Assembly (NCBI RefSeq): GCF_016722895.1
Contig: NZ_JAEQNA010000001.1
Span: forward strand, 1,116,001-1,180,000
Direction: 5' to 3'
DNA: 64,000 nucleotides
From: Ramlibacter aurantiacus
GTDB taxonomy: Bacteria > Pseudomonadota > Gammaproteobacteria > Burkholderiales > Burkholderiaceae_C
This document shows, in pieces, positions 51,485 through 59,649 of the stretch. The stretch's first letter is position 1, and each line of letters starts with the position of its first letter. The position numbers and the translations under genes were made by a program. The notes beneath the pieces were generated by a model. It was not told where the DNA came from. It saw nothing but the letters and a program-made list of their open reading frames with translations, and made no database searches.

Positions 51485-51865
51485 TCAATCACCCTCGCCC
51501 AGGCGGATAACGACGATGTCAATCGCCAGGTCCCAACGGCGCTGCGCAGTCCGCACGGCACATCCAAAGCGCCTGGCAATGTCGCACCACCGGTAGCGAT
51601 CAGCGCGCATCCACACGAGGTGGCGCTGCTCCACCTCCAGCCACTGCACCCACTGCATGACCTCGAGCATTTGCTCGACGTCCACCGGTGTTGGTGGGAA
51701 GCGTGGCATTGGCACGTCCTCGCACGCCAAGCGCTCATATGCCGTGCGCACAAACGCAGGCCAGACATTGAAGTAGCCCTGGACCCGCACGGACGGCAGC
51801 CGACGAGCAGTCCGTGCCGCATCAATGAGCCGGTTCGCCACGTCATCGCTGGTCCATTCAGTCAT
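51485..51865 (-). CDS. DUF6362-like HTH protein (putative late regulator)
   Basis: The 126-residue product has the pattern of a phage DNA-binding protein: WLEVEQRHLVWMRADRYRWC and then DIARRFGCAVRTAQRRWDLA, a clear helix-turn-helix near residues 88-118. Similar proteins at the end of early operons may act as late-gene activators. ATG 51865 is preferred because its frame overlaps the next small gene by eight bases. Confidence 0.75.
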   Translation of the reverse strand: MTEWTSDDVANRLIDAARTARRLPSVRVQGYFNVWPAFVRTAYERLACEDVPMPRFPPTPVDVEQMLEVMQWVQWLEVEQRHLVWMRADRYRWCDIARRFGCAVRTAQRRWDLAIDIVVIRLGEGD

Positions 51866-52073
51866 GGCGACCCGTCTTGGCCGGCCCGCCATAGAGGCGG
51901 TTGCCAATCTTGCGAACAACCGCCCTCTCAAGGACATCAAGGCGCTCGTCATCATCGGACACGACCAGGATGTGCTGATCCTGCCAGCCGCGCTGCTTGA
52001 CGGCGTCCAAATCGACACGCTCGCCCTGCATGCGGCCCAGTGGCGACGGGTACTGAGCTTGAGGAGTCTTCAT
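51858..52073 (-). CDS. small uncharacterised phage protein
   Basis: The 71-residue product (QAQYPSPLGRMQGERVDLDA, then VSDDDERLDVLERAVVRKIG) has no motif known to me. It is kept as a gene because it fits exactly between the resolvase and the HTH gene, with overlaps of one to eight bases and GAGG-like sequence upstream of ATG 52073. Confidence 0.55.
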   Translation of the reverse strand: MKTPQAQYPSPLGRMQGERVDLDAVKQRGWQDQHILVVSDDDERLDVLERAVVRKIGNRLYGGPAKTGRHD

Positions 52074-52074
52074 C

Positions 52075-52704
52075 TCAGGCCTCCTGTGTCTCGATGGCCC
52101 AGTGCAGCAAGGCAAGGGCGTCTGCTTCGTTGTCGTCCGCGATCGCGTGCCCCTTGGCGCGCATCGCGGCGATCACCTCGTCCTTGCCGGCGTTGCCTTT
52201 GCCGGTGGCGTGCTTCTTGATCGTGCCGACCGGCACGCCCTGGTACGGGATGTTGTGGTGCTCGCACCAGCTGGTGAGCGTGGCCAGTAAGCCGCCGTAA
52301 ACGTGGGCGGCGTCCACCCCGGCGTGCCGGCGCACTTCCTCGAAGTACACGGCGTGGATGTCGGTCGCCATGCCCTTGAGCTCGGACAGCCAGCGCTTGA
52401 ACCGCAGGTAGCGCATGCCGCCGCCCTCAAAGCGTTGCGGCCGCAGGCTGACAAAGCCGTGGGCGATTTGCTGGTCGCGCGGGCGCAGTGCCCAGCCGGT
52501 GGTGGTGCCCAGATCAAGGGCCAGCACGGTCAACGCGCAGTTGACCTGATTCTCCTGTCCGACGGCCCCGCCGACGCGGTCTGACGCATCGGACTCGGAA
52601 TAAAGTAACTTCTCTTTAGGTGCGCCCGCGCGCACGTGTAGCACGTTAATGTTCTGGGTTGTCGGCTGCGTCAGACCGAGGCCGGAGGCGGTGGTTTTTG
52701 CCAT
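52075..52704 (-). CDS. RuvC-like Holliday junction resolvase
   Basis: The 209-residue product has an RNase-H-like core: LALDLGTTTGWAL with the first acidic residue D64, VYFEEVRRHAG with a second acidic pair near 122, and ADDNEADALAL near 193 with the last acidic residues. Phage resolvases of this kind trim branched DNA before packaging. ATG 52704 has GAGGA six bases before it. About 50 N-terminal residues before the core are unassigned, so the true start may be later. Confidence 0.82.
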   Translation of the reverse strand: MAKTTASGLGLTQPTTQNINVLHVRAGAPKEKLLYSESDASDRVGGAVGQENQVNCALTVLALDLGTTTGWALRPRDQQIAHGFVSLRPQRFEGGGMRYLRFKRWLSELKGMATDIHAVYFEEVRRHAGVDAAHVYGGLLATLTSWCEHHNIPYQGVPVGTIKKHATGKGNAGKDEVIAAMRAKGHAIADDNEADALALLHWAIETQEA

Positions 52705-52713
52705 CGAAAGTCC

Positions 52714-55023
52714 TCAGTTGTCGTTGTAGGGATAGCTTGGGTGCGGGATGCTGGTCGGCTCCCTCAAGCCGAGGCCAATAAAGCCGCGCATGCCAGCGCT
52801 GTTGCGCCATTTCTCGAAGCGACGCGTCAACAGTGCGTCCGAAAACCGGCGCATCGACCCAAAAAACTCCCCATTGCTCTCGGCCCACTGCTTCCAATCG
52901 TTGAACAGCTCGAACGTCAGCGCCTTAGCGTTGCCATGCAATACGCAGCGGTCCTCGATCCATCGGCCCATGGCGTCCTCGGCCTCGAAATACTCCTCGG
53001 TCGCATCCATGACGCTTTGCGGCTGCTTCAGGCCGCACTGCTGCCAAAGCAGGCAACCCTCCAGGGCCCAAGCCAAGATGCCGTCGCGCTCGTGCAGCAG
53101 CTTCTCGGTGAGCTTGCCGTCCCGACGCTCTGGCGGAATCGTCACCGTGAACGGAATGAGGTGCAGCCGCCGCTTCATGGCCTCATCCACATTGCGGATG
53201 GACGGCTTGTGGTTGCCGGCAATGACCAGCTTGAAGTGCGGCGTGTAGTCGAAGAAGTCCTGGCGCATGAAGCGCGCAGACACCCTGTCGCCGCCCGTGA
53301 TGGTTTTGATCTTGGATTCGTTCCAGCGCCGACCCTGTTCGGTTTCAATGGATGCGACAAAGCGCGCGCCACGCAATCCGGCCAGATCTGTCGGATGCCG
53401 GTCCGAACGCGTTTCCATGAATGTGTCCATGGGGGCATTGGCGGCATAGTCCCCCAGGATGGTGGCAATCACGTTCACGAACACCGACTTGCCGTTGGCC
53501 CCGGTGCCGTACAGAAAGAATAGCGCGTGCTCGCTGGTCACCCCGGTCAGGCAGTACCCCACCATGCGCTGCAGGTAGACCATCAGTTCCGCGTCCCCGC
53601 CCGTGACGTCGGACAGAAAGGCCTGCCACGTCGGGCAAGCGCCCTGTGGCACGGCGGTACACACCTTGGTCATGCGATCGGCACGATCGTGGGCGCGGAC
53701 CACGCCACTGCGCAGATTGACGACACCACCGGGGGTGTTCAGGAGCCAGACGTCGCCGTCCCAGTGCTCGGCCATGGATGCATGCTTTGGATCGCTGCGG
53801 GCGATGCGCTCCACGGCGCTGATGGTGGAGGAGCTCGCCAGACGCGCCCGCAGTCGTGGCGTGTCGGCCTTGAAGGACGCCGCTCGGCAAATGTTGCGCG
53901 ACAGGTGCTGGATATAGAGCAACTGGTCCGGATTCCAGCGGATCCCAGTCCACACCAGCCACTTGCCCCATTGGGCGCAGTAGCGCCAATCCTCGCCATA
54001 ACGGCGCGTGAATGCGCTGGCCAAGCCATCCTCGGTGGTCCATTCGATGCCCTCGACCAACCTGTCTTCAATCGGGGCGTCGGTCTGGACTGATACCGGA
54101 ACGCGATCGCCTGTGGTCAGAAAGCCCCGGACGTCAAAGCCCTCTTCGATCGCATCGGCGACGTCCCAGCCATCTCGCTTTTCCGCAGGGGGATACAGGA
54201 TGGCGCATGACAGCGCGCCCGCGGCCAGGATGGCTTGGGATGCGCGGTCGGCGTATTCCCAGCCCGGTTTGTCGCGGTCCGGCCAGACCAGCACGACCTT
54301 GCCCGCCAGCGGCGACCAGTCGGTCTTGTCAACCGGCGCGTTGGCGCCGTGCATCGCAGTGGTCGCGCAGAAGCCCAAATCGACCAGCGCCTGCGCACAC
54401 TTCTCACCCTCGACGAGGACGACTGTGTCGGCATGCACCAAGCCAGGCTGGTTGTACAGCGGCCGGGGATTGGGTGGGGTCATCTTGCGGCGCTTGGCAT
54501 CCCATGGCCTGAATTCCTTGCGCCGGCCAGGCGGGTCGTAGCGGTAGACCACCGCGATCAGCGTGCCGTTGGCATCCAGGTAGTCCCACTTGGCGGTCGC
54601 CTGACCCAGATCGTCCACCGGCGCTTGCCGCTTCGCTTTGCGCACCGGTGCAGGAGTGGCCCGACCGGCTAGATCGCTGCCGTAACGCAACACGTGGGCG
54701 AAATCGGTGTGCACATCGGCAGACAAATGGCGTGCGATCAGGTCGAAGATATCGCCACCGTCGCCGGTCGCCCGATCGGTCCAAAGACCAGCCTTGTCGC
54801 CATTCAGGACGATCTCCAGACTGTCGCCTGGGCTGCCCAAGACGTCACCGATGTAGAACTTGCCATGCCGAACCTTACCGGCTGGAAAGAGCGTGAACAG
54901 CACCGGTTCGAGTCGCGCCAGCAAGGAAGCACGAGTCTGGTCTCGCTCGGCAGTGCGGTTATTTACGCCCGGCGCGGGGCAGTCATTGAAGTCCAGCGGG
55001 TTGTGGTTTTCTTGCTCCGTCAT
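52714..55023 (-). CDS. phage primase-helicase (Toprim plus SF3-type ATPase)
   Basis: The 769-residue protein combines a Toprim-like module (VVLVEGEKCAQALVDLGFCA and LVWPDRDKPGWEYADRAS near residues 205-265) with a D5/VirE-type SF3 helicase (ALFFLYGTGANGKSVFVNVI near 505-525, FKLVIAGNHKPSIRNVDEAM near 610). The C-terminal winged part is typical of such replicases. GGAGG before ATG 55023 is a strong ribosome-binding site. It would prime and unwind DNA at the phage origin. It overlaps the RecB-like nuclease by four bases. Confidence 0.92.
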   Translation of the reverse strand: MTEQENHNPLDFNDCPAPGVNNRTAERDQTRASLLARLEPVLFTLFPAGKVRHGKFYIGDVLGSPGDSLEIVLNGDKAGLWTDRATGDGGDIFDLIARHLSADVHTDFAHVLRYGSDLAGRATPAPVRKAKRQAPVDDLGQATAKWDYLDANGTLIAVVYRYDPPGRRKEFRPWDAKRRKMTPPNPRPLYNQPGLVHADTVVLVEGEKCAQALVDLGFCATTAMHGANAPVDKTDWSPLAGKVVLVWPDRDKPGWEYADRASQAILAAGALSCAILYPPAEKRDGWDVADAIEEGFDVRGFLTTGDRVPVSVQTDAPIEDRLVEGIEWTTEDGLASAFTRRYGEDWRYCAQWGKWLVWTGIRWNPDQLLYIQHLSRNICRAASFKADTPRLRARLASSSTISAVERIARSDPKHASMAEHWDGDVWLLNTPGGVVNLRSGVVRAHDRADRMTKVCTAVPQGACPTWQAFLSDVTGGDAELMVYLQRMVGYCLTGVTSEHALFFLYGTGANGKSVFVNVIATILGDYAANAPMDTFMETRSDRHPTDLAGLRGARFVASIETEQGRRWNESKIKTITGGDRVSARFMRQDFFDYTPHFKLVIAGNHKPSIRNVDEAMKRRLHLIPFTVTIPPERRDGKLTEKLLHERDGILAWALEGCLLWQQCGLKQPQSVMDATEEYFEAEDAMGRWIEDRCVLHGNAKALTFELFNDWKQWAESNGEFFGSMRRFSDALLTRRFEKWRNSAGMRGFIGLGLREPTSIPHPSYPYNDN

Positions 55024-55754
55024 TTGGTCCTCCAGCAACGCTGCGACCACGCGCAGAACTTGCATTCGAAATGGGCAGAATCAGTGAACGAACGAGGCAG
55101 CAGCTCGCCAGCCTCACTCGCGGTGATCACGCGGGCAGCGCGATCCGACATGCGTTGGGCCAGCCCCGCGTCAAACGGGATCAACTCGGCGTAGATCTCC
55201 ATCGTGTCCGCGTTCACTGCCGTGAACAGCGCCGGGTGTTCGTGCAACTCCAGGTAGCTCTGGTACAACGCGATCTGTGCGGCATAGACCGGTTTGGAGG
55301 CCGCCAGCTTGTTCTTCTCCACATCGCGCCAGGATTTGGCCCCCAGGCACTTGTTTTCCCAAAGCGATGGGTAAGCAAAGCCCTCGGGACCGCCAATCAG
55401 CACGCCGTCGACGTGCCCGCGCAGACGACCGCCCGCCACCGAGAATCCGAACTGGTGGCCATTGGCGTCCTCGGTCTTGAGATTGAAGCCAGCCAGGCGC
55501 AGCCAGCGGATCACCATGTCCTCTGTGCGGTGCCCTCGTTCGAAGATGCGCAGCAGCCGCCCCGAAAAGCCCCTGCCGTGGTCGACCGGCGCCTTTGCAT
55601 ATTCGTATTGCAGTTGCCGCTCGCAGGCCGCGCCCAGGCGTGATGCGCCCAGGTACTCGCGGGCTGGCGTTGCGTCCCGCTCGGCTTCGAGCGCCTGATC
55701 CATCAGTTCCTGCAGCCGACCGGACAGACTGGCCGATGAATTGAAGTCGATCAT
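55020..55754 (-). CDS. Cas4/RecB-like exonuclease with Fe-S cysteine pattern
   Basis: The 244-residue protein has a PD-(D/E)xK core: FERGHRTEDMVIRWL (near 71), GHVDGVLIG with D116, LWENKC with E133 and K135, and then QIALYQSYLEL. One Cys near residue 44 and three at the end (C231, C234 and C240, in FECKFCAWSQRC) form the pattern seen in Cas4/AddB-type 4Fe-4S nucleases. It probably processes DNA ends for recombination together with the ATPase at 56922. Coupling to both neighbours is by 4-base overlaps. Confidence 0.85.
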   Translation of the reverse strand: MIDFNSSASLSGRLQELMDQALEAERDATPAREYLGASRLGAACERQLQYEYAKAPVDHGRGFSGRLLRIFERGHRTEDMVIRWLRLAGFNLKTEDANGHQFGFSVAGGRLRGHVDGVLIGGPEGFAYPSLWENKCLGAKSWRDVEKNKLAASKPVYAAQIALYQSYLELHEHPALFTAVNADTMEIYAELIPFDAGLAQRMSDRAARVITASEAGELLPRSFTDSAHFECKFCAWSQRCWRTK

Positions 55755-56254
55755 GGCGTCGTCTCCCAGGGCAGGTCGTCCTTCATGTCGGCGAACGGGT
55801 TCTCCTGCAGCGGGGGTACTGACTCACGGATCGGATCGTTGACCGGTGTCGTGCGGGGCATGCGCACGGGCGGGTACTTGCTGCGCTCATGCTGAGCGGC
55901 CATCTCGTCCACGTAGGCGGTGACGATCGCGTCGATGACGGACAAAGCCTCGGCCTCCGAATAGGCCCCGAGGGGTTTGTCGAAGCCGATGGCACTGGCC
56001 GCCTCACCGAAGAACTTCAGGCACGCGCGCATGGCGGCCTGTTCCAGCGGCGTGGCGTCAACCATGGCGACCTCCGGAAGCAGACCGCTGTCCAGCGCAC
56101 GGGTCCACGACCCGTACAGCCGGTGAAACGAGTCCTGGCACCGGCGCGAGCAGAACACCCAGTCGATCGGGTATCGGCGCGGGTCGCCCACCCGGTGCCG
56201 ATTTTCGGTATGCCCGTAGCCGCGCGCCTGACGTGAGCAGACCCAGCATTTCAT
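55751..56254 (-). CDS. DUF6511-like zinc-ribbon phage protein
   Basis: The 167-residue protein starts MKCWVCSRQARGYGH and has a second Cys pair in WVFCSRRCQDSFHRLYGSW, which together form a treble-clef or zinc-ribbon type site. The remainder is helical and ends in a disordered acidic tail. A nucleic-acid-binding or structural role is possible. The start at 56254 has little upstream choice. Confidence 0.7.
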   Translation of the reverse strand: MKCWVCSRQARGYGHTENRHRVGDPRRYPIDWVFCSRRCQDSFHRLYGSWTRALDSGLLPEVAMVDATPLEQAAMRACLKFFGEAASAIGFDKPLGAYSEAEALSVIDAIVTAYVDEMAAQHERSKYPPVRMPRTTPVNDPIRESVPPLQENPFADMKDDLPWETTP

Positions 56255-56266
56255 GATGGGCCCTCA

Positions 56267-56911
56267 TCACTGCGCCCACGAGGGTTTGGCGCTCACTGCC
56301 GGTTGGGCCGCGCGCGCCGGGGCGACGTAGGCGGATGCCACCGGTGCTGGCGCAGCGGGACTGCCGCCACCAGTGGGGCCCTTGTGGCCGCCCGCCATCA
56401 GTGCCGCGTAGTCCTTGTGGTCCGGCTCGATTGCGAGCTTGACCACGTTGCGGTCTTCGCCCTTGGCATCCTTCTCCACGTCCACCCGGGCGATGAATTC
56501 GATGCCGTCCAGGTCGGCGAAGCTGTCGATCCGGCGCGCGGCCGCCGCTTGCGGCGTGTTGTCCTGGGGGTGGACGTTGCGCGCGCTATTGAGCGCGGCA
56601 CGGATGAAGCTGCGACCCATCTGGCCCCAGGTCGGTCCCTTCCTGGAGAACAGCCCCACGTTCGACCACATCTTGCGTTTGGCAAACGGGCCGCCAGTGA
56701 CCACGAACTCGCAGGCCAGGTACACCGCCCCGGTGTCAAACGACTGAGTGGCGTAGCCGCCTGTCCAACCCTGGCTGGGGTCGTCATGGCCACCGGGTTT
56801 GATGCTCATGCGGAGCGGCACGATGGTGCCCTTGGGGATCAAGTCGAACGCGCCGTGCTGGGCTTCGGCGTCGTTGAAGTCGTTCCAGTTGCTGGAGGTA
56901 TTGGCGTTCAT
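56267..56911 (-). CDS. uncharacterised phage recombination-module protein
   Basis: The 214-residue product has the segment GAFDLIPKGTIVPLRMSIKP, then VYLACEFVVTGGPFAKRKMW and MGRSFIRAALNSARNV, with a Gly/Ala/Pro-rich disordered tail. It resembles DUF669-type proteins that accompany Sak4 ATPases and may bind single-stranded DNA. AAAGGAAA before ATG 56911 fixes the start. The role is inferred from its position between the ATPase and the nuclease. Confidence 0.72.
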   Translation of the reverse strand: MNANTSSNWNDFNDAEAQHGAFDLIPKGTIVPLRMSIKPGGHDDPSQGWTGGYATQSFDTGAVYLACEFVVTGGPFAKRKMWSNVGLFSRKGPTWGQMGRSFIRAALNSARNVHPQDNTPQAAAARRIDSFADLDGIEFIARVDVEKDAKGEDRNVVKLAIEPDHKDYAALMAGGHKGPTGGGSPAAPAPVASAYVAPARAAQPAVSAKPSWAQ

Positions 56912-56921
56912 GTGATTTCCT

Positions 56922-57746
56922 TTAGATCGATGGGTTTTGCTGTGCATGCGCGTTCTGGCCCAGGCACTTGGCGATGAGTTTTCCGAGGTGGGGCTCCTCG
57001 ATGGCGTCCAGCCGGCCGCTGCGGTCCTTGCTGGGGTAGCCAAACGGGTTGTCGGCGCGGGTGACAAAGCCCCGGTAGCTACTGCCGTCGTCGGCCTTCA
57101 AGACCGCAAGGGTCACGACTTCGTCGAGCACGCCGGGCAACTCCAGCGCCGTTTTGCTGCCTTCCAGTTGCAACTGGTAGAAGCGCCGGTTGAAGTCGTC
57201 GGTCTTTTCTTCCAGGATGGCGACGTAGATGACGTGCTTGTCCCGCACATGCTGCAGGTGCGTGAGCGCCGTGATCATTTCCTGGCCCAGCAGGCCGTAG
57301 GCGCCGCGGTTGTCAGGCTTGCCGGTTTTTTCGCTGAAGGCCTGGGGCTGGGTCTTGCACCAGGCAAAGCACAGGCGCGAGAGCACCGTGAGGCTGTCGA
57401 CGAAGTAGGTGTCGTACTTGGCCAGTTGCGCCGGATCCCCGAACCTGATGCAGACATGCTGGAAATGCGGCTCGGAGAACGCCTGCTCGGCACTCGCGGT
57501 CGGCATGGGCCCGGCCAGAAACACCACCAGATCGCGGAACTCGGGCCAGGTACGCGGACGCACCGTGTCGCCTGGCCAGTCCCGCACCGACAAGTCGCCG
57601 GCCTCGAGATCCACGAACAAGGTGGTGTCAGCGGGCAGGGTCTTGAGCTGCGTGGTCTTGCCCACACCCGGGAACCCGACCAGACCGACCTTGGCGCTGT
57701 GGCGTTCCTTGAGCCGTTCTTCGGCGGAGATGATTGGCAGTGCCAT
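56922..57746 (-). CDS. Sak4-like phage recombination ATPase
   Basis: The 274-residue protein has the Walker A loop VGLVGFPGVGKTTQLK near residue 22, a Walker-B-like segment TYFVDSLTVLSRL and HVIYVAILEEKTDD near 171, the pattern of RecA-like ATPases in the Sak4 group used for phage single-strand annealing. ATG 57746 overlaps the stop of the antirepressor gene; a GTG one codon earlier is possible. It is followed by a DUF669-like protein, a usual partner. Confidence 0.82.
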   Translation of the reverse strand: MALPIISAEERLKERHSAKVGLVGFPGVGKTTQLKTLPADTTLFVDLEAGDLSVRDWPGDTVRPRTWPEFRDLVVFLAGPMPTASAEQAFSEPHFQHVCIRFGDPAQLAKYDTYFVDSLTVLSRLCFAWCKTQPQAFSEKTGKPDNRGAYGLLGQEMITALTHLQHVRDKHVIYVAILEEKTDDFNRRFYQLQLEGSKTALELPGVLDEVVTLAVLKADDGSSYRGFVTRADNPFGYPSKDRSGRLDAIEEPHLGKLIAKCLGQNAHAQQNPSI

Positions 57747-58501
57747 CACGCCACCTCACGCATCAAGTCGGTCACGCCCGGGTTCCAGAGGATCTGGTAG
57801 CCCGAGTGCCCGTTGCGCGAGAACGGCAGCGCCTCGGCCCAGGCTTTGCCTGATTCGGTCAGCTCCCACTCGTCGCGGTCGTTCTTGAACTGCAAGCCCT
57901 GGGACTGCAGCCGCGCGTTCACGGCACGGGCCGACAGCCCGATCCGTTCGCCGATCTGGGTGGGATTGAGGCTGCAGATCGGCTCGTTGGCTGCCGGCAG
58001 CACCTTGCGCAAGGACTCGACCACCAGACCGGTGTTCTCGTGGATCACTGTCAACGTTGCCGCCATCGCGATGCCGGGTTTGACACCCGGCACCTTGGCG
58101 ATTGCCTCACCGATCGACAGGATTGCGTTGACGCGGTCCTGGGTCGGCGCCGGCAACGCGGCCACCGCCCCGGCCGACGCATATGACCCGGTTTTGCGGA
58201 TCGAGGGCAGGACCTCGTGGGTGACCCAGCGCTTGAACCGCTTTGCCTCGGGCTTGCGGCTGCCGAGCACGAGGTTGAAGAGGCCCGACTCGTTGACCAC
58301 CGACATGTCCTGGTTTCCGCCAGGGGTAGGAATTGAATTCCGACCCTTTTCGTCGTCGTCCAGGCGGGCGATCGCTTTGTGAGTTTCCGGTAGATCAAGC
58401 GCTGCACACACGTCGGCTGCGACGAACCAAGGCTCCAGGTGAGCGTCCATGACCATGCGCACGTTGTGGGACTCGAAATTGAAGGCGACGAGCTGATTCA
58501 T
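57746..58501 (-). CDS. Bro-N antirepressor
   Basis: The 251-residue product has an N-terminal Bro-N domain (FNFESHNVRMVMDAHLEPWF, ADVCAALDLPETHKAIARLD, then SESGLFNL-type NESGLFNLVLGSRKPEAKRF and HEVLPSIRKTGSY). The C-terminal half contains NPTQIGERIGLSARAVNARL, a second DNA-binding region. Such antirepressors counter phage repressors and bring about induction. GGAGG before ATG 58501 and a 4-base overlap with the preceding gene support coupling. Confidence 0.9.
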   Translation of the reverse strand: MNQLVAFNFESHNVRMVMDAHLEPWFVAADVCAALDLPETHKAIARLDDDEKGRNSIPTPGGNQDMSVVNESGLFNLVLGSRKPEAKRFKRWVTHEVLPSIRKTGSYASAGAVAALPAPTQDRVNAILSIGEAIAKVPGVKPGIAMAATLTVIHENTGLVVESLRKVLPAANEPICSLNPTQIGERIGLSARAVNARLQSQGLQFKNDRDEWELTESGKAWAEALPFSRNGHSGYQILWNPGVTDLMREVA

Positions 58502-58782
58502 TTCGTCGCCTCCGACGCGATCGCGCCAACGGTGTCTGCGCCAAGGCAGCCACGATCGCGAGCAAGGGTGTACAGACTTTCCAGTGCGCTGCGGCGGCGG
58601 TGGATGGCGCTGCCCTCGGCGCTGAGCGTCTGAATGGCGAACGCCACTTCGTCCAGGGTCGCCTCGAGCAGGGGCTTGTCGATGGCGTTGCCGTGGCGGT
58701 CCTGGTAGCGCAGTGTGGTGGCCAGATGCTCGCCGGCATAGGAGCCGAGCTTGGCTTGCAAGGATTGAAAGAGGGTTTTCAT
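58498..58782 (-). CDS. small uncharacterised phage protein
   Basis: The 94-residue product (MKTLFQSLQAKLGSYAGEHL, then EVAFAIQTLSAEGSAIHRRR) is helical without a recognised motif. It is kept because it sits between two coupled genes with 4-base overlaps on both sides. Confidence 0.65.
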   Translation of the reverse strand: MKTLFQSLQAKLGSYAGEHLATTLRYQDRHGNAIDKPLLEATLDEVAFAIQTLSAEGSAIHRRRSALESLYTLARDRGCLGADTVGAIASEATK

Positions 58783-59258
58783 TCTTGGTTCTCCTGGGCG
58801 AGGGCGAGCCGGTAGCTCGGTTTGCCGGGTTTGACGGTGCGGGCCTGCGCGAACTGCTCCTTGAGCGCCGGCGGCCAGTTGTTGAAGCGGCTCTCGGGAA
58901 TCGAGTAGTCGGTGTCGATGTAATCCGCGACCTTGTCGCCAGCGGCAGCTATGCGTGCGGCGATGACGGACAGCTGCGCCTGCTCCCAGGCCACCTTTTT
59001 GGGCAGGTCGGACGTGATTCGGACATGGCCGTCATCGAAATGCACGGCACCGGTGTCCTTGCCGGCCGCCAGACGCAGTTGGTGGGCGCGCTGTGCGTAC
59101 CGGAGATCTAGAGCGCGATCGACGTGCTCGACGATGGCCTTCGCGGCGGCCAGCAGATCGGCCGCGTCGTTCTTCAGTTGGAAGAGCGACTCGCTGGACC
59201 GCTCGGCGAGTTCACCGGCTGGCGTGGCCAGCACCTGATCGGGGGTGAGGTCGCTCAT
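58779..59258 (-). CDS. uncharacterised phage early protein
   Basis: The 159-residue helical product (ESLFQLKNDAADLLAAAKAI, ITSDLPKKVAWEQAQLSVIA, and SIPESRFNNWPPALKEQFAQ) is similar in style to phage early proteins of unknown function. It overlaps the genes before and after it by four bases. No enzymatic motif is visible. Confidence 0.68.
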   Translation of the reverse strand: MSDLTPDQVLATPAGELAERSSESLFQLKNDAADLLAAAKAIVEHVDRALDLRYAQRAHQLRLAAGKDTGAVHFDDGHVRITSDLPKKVAWEQAQLSVIAARIAAAGDKVADYIDTDYSIPESRFNNWPPALKEQFAQARTVKPGKPSYRLALAQENQE

Positions 59259-59467
59259 GCCGCCCCTCCCGCATCGACGCGTTCGGAAGTGCTCTTGCGC
59301 AGGCTGTCGGACTCGAAGCCCTCGACGTCCTCAAGGCGATAGAGAACTCGCCCTTGCAGTTTCAGAAAGACCGGACCGATTCCTTCGGACCGCCAGCGTT
59401 CCAGTGTGGCTTCGCTGACGTCCCAACGGTCCGCCAGTTGGCGTTGGTTGAAGTGTTTGACACTCAC
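59255..59467 (-). CDS. AlpA-like HTH regulator (paralogue of island gene)
   Basis: The 70-residue product carries HFNQRQLADRWDVSEATLER and WRSEGIGPVFLKLQGRVLYR, the AlpA-like HTH also found at 3954-4172. GTG 59467 has AAAGGAG six bases ahead. It is the first gene of an early operon that continues leftward and could activate it or act as a recombination directionality factor. Ahead of it the direct repeat TGTACGGGC occurs twice (59522-59530 and 59545-59553), 23 bases apart, which might be its binding site. Confidence 0.8.
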   Translation of the reverse strand: MSVKHFNQRQLADRWDVSEATLERWRSEGIGPVFLKLQGRVLYRLEDVEGFESDSLRKSTSERVDAGGAA

Positions 59468-59597
59468 GTTTTTCTCCTTTCGGGTAGTTGCGAAAACGTG
59501 AGGTGATCTTCAAATTCGGCCTGTACGGGCGTCTGCCACCGCCATGTACGGGCTGATGTGCGGGCTCAGCCACAGCGCGAGAAAACGGGCGGCAGAA

Positions 59598-59622
59598 AGC
59601 AAAAAGCCGCCCCAAGGCGGCT
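59598..59622 (-). terminator. intrinsic terminator after early gene pair
   Basis: A 7-bp stem (AGCCGCC/GGCGGCT) closing CCAA is followed on the minus strand by five T. It ends the transcript of the two genes from 61849 and leaves 59468-59597 as the control region of the AlpA-like gene. Confidence 0.82.
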
Positions 59623-59649
59623 GTGCGTGGTGCGTCCGACTGGTGCTGG

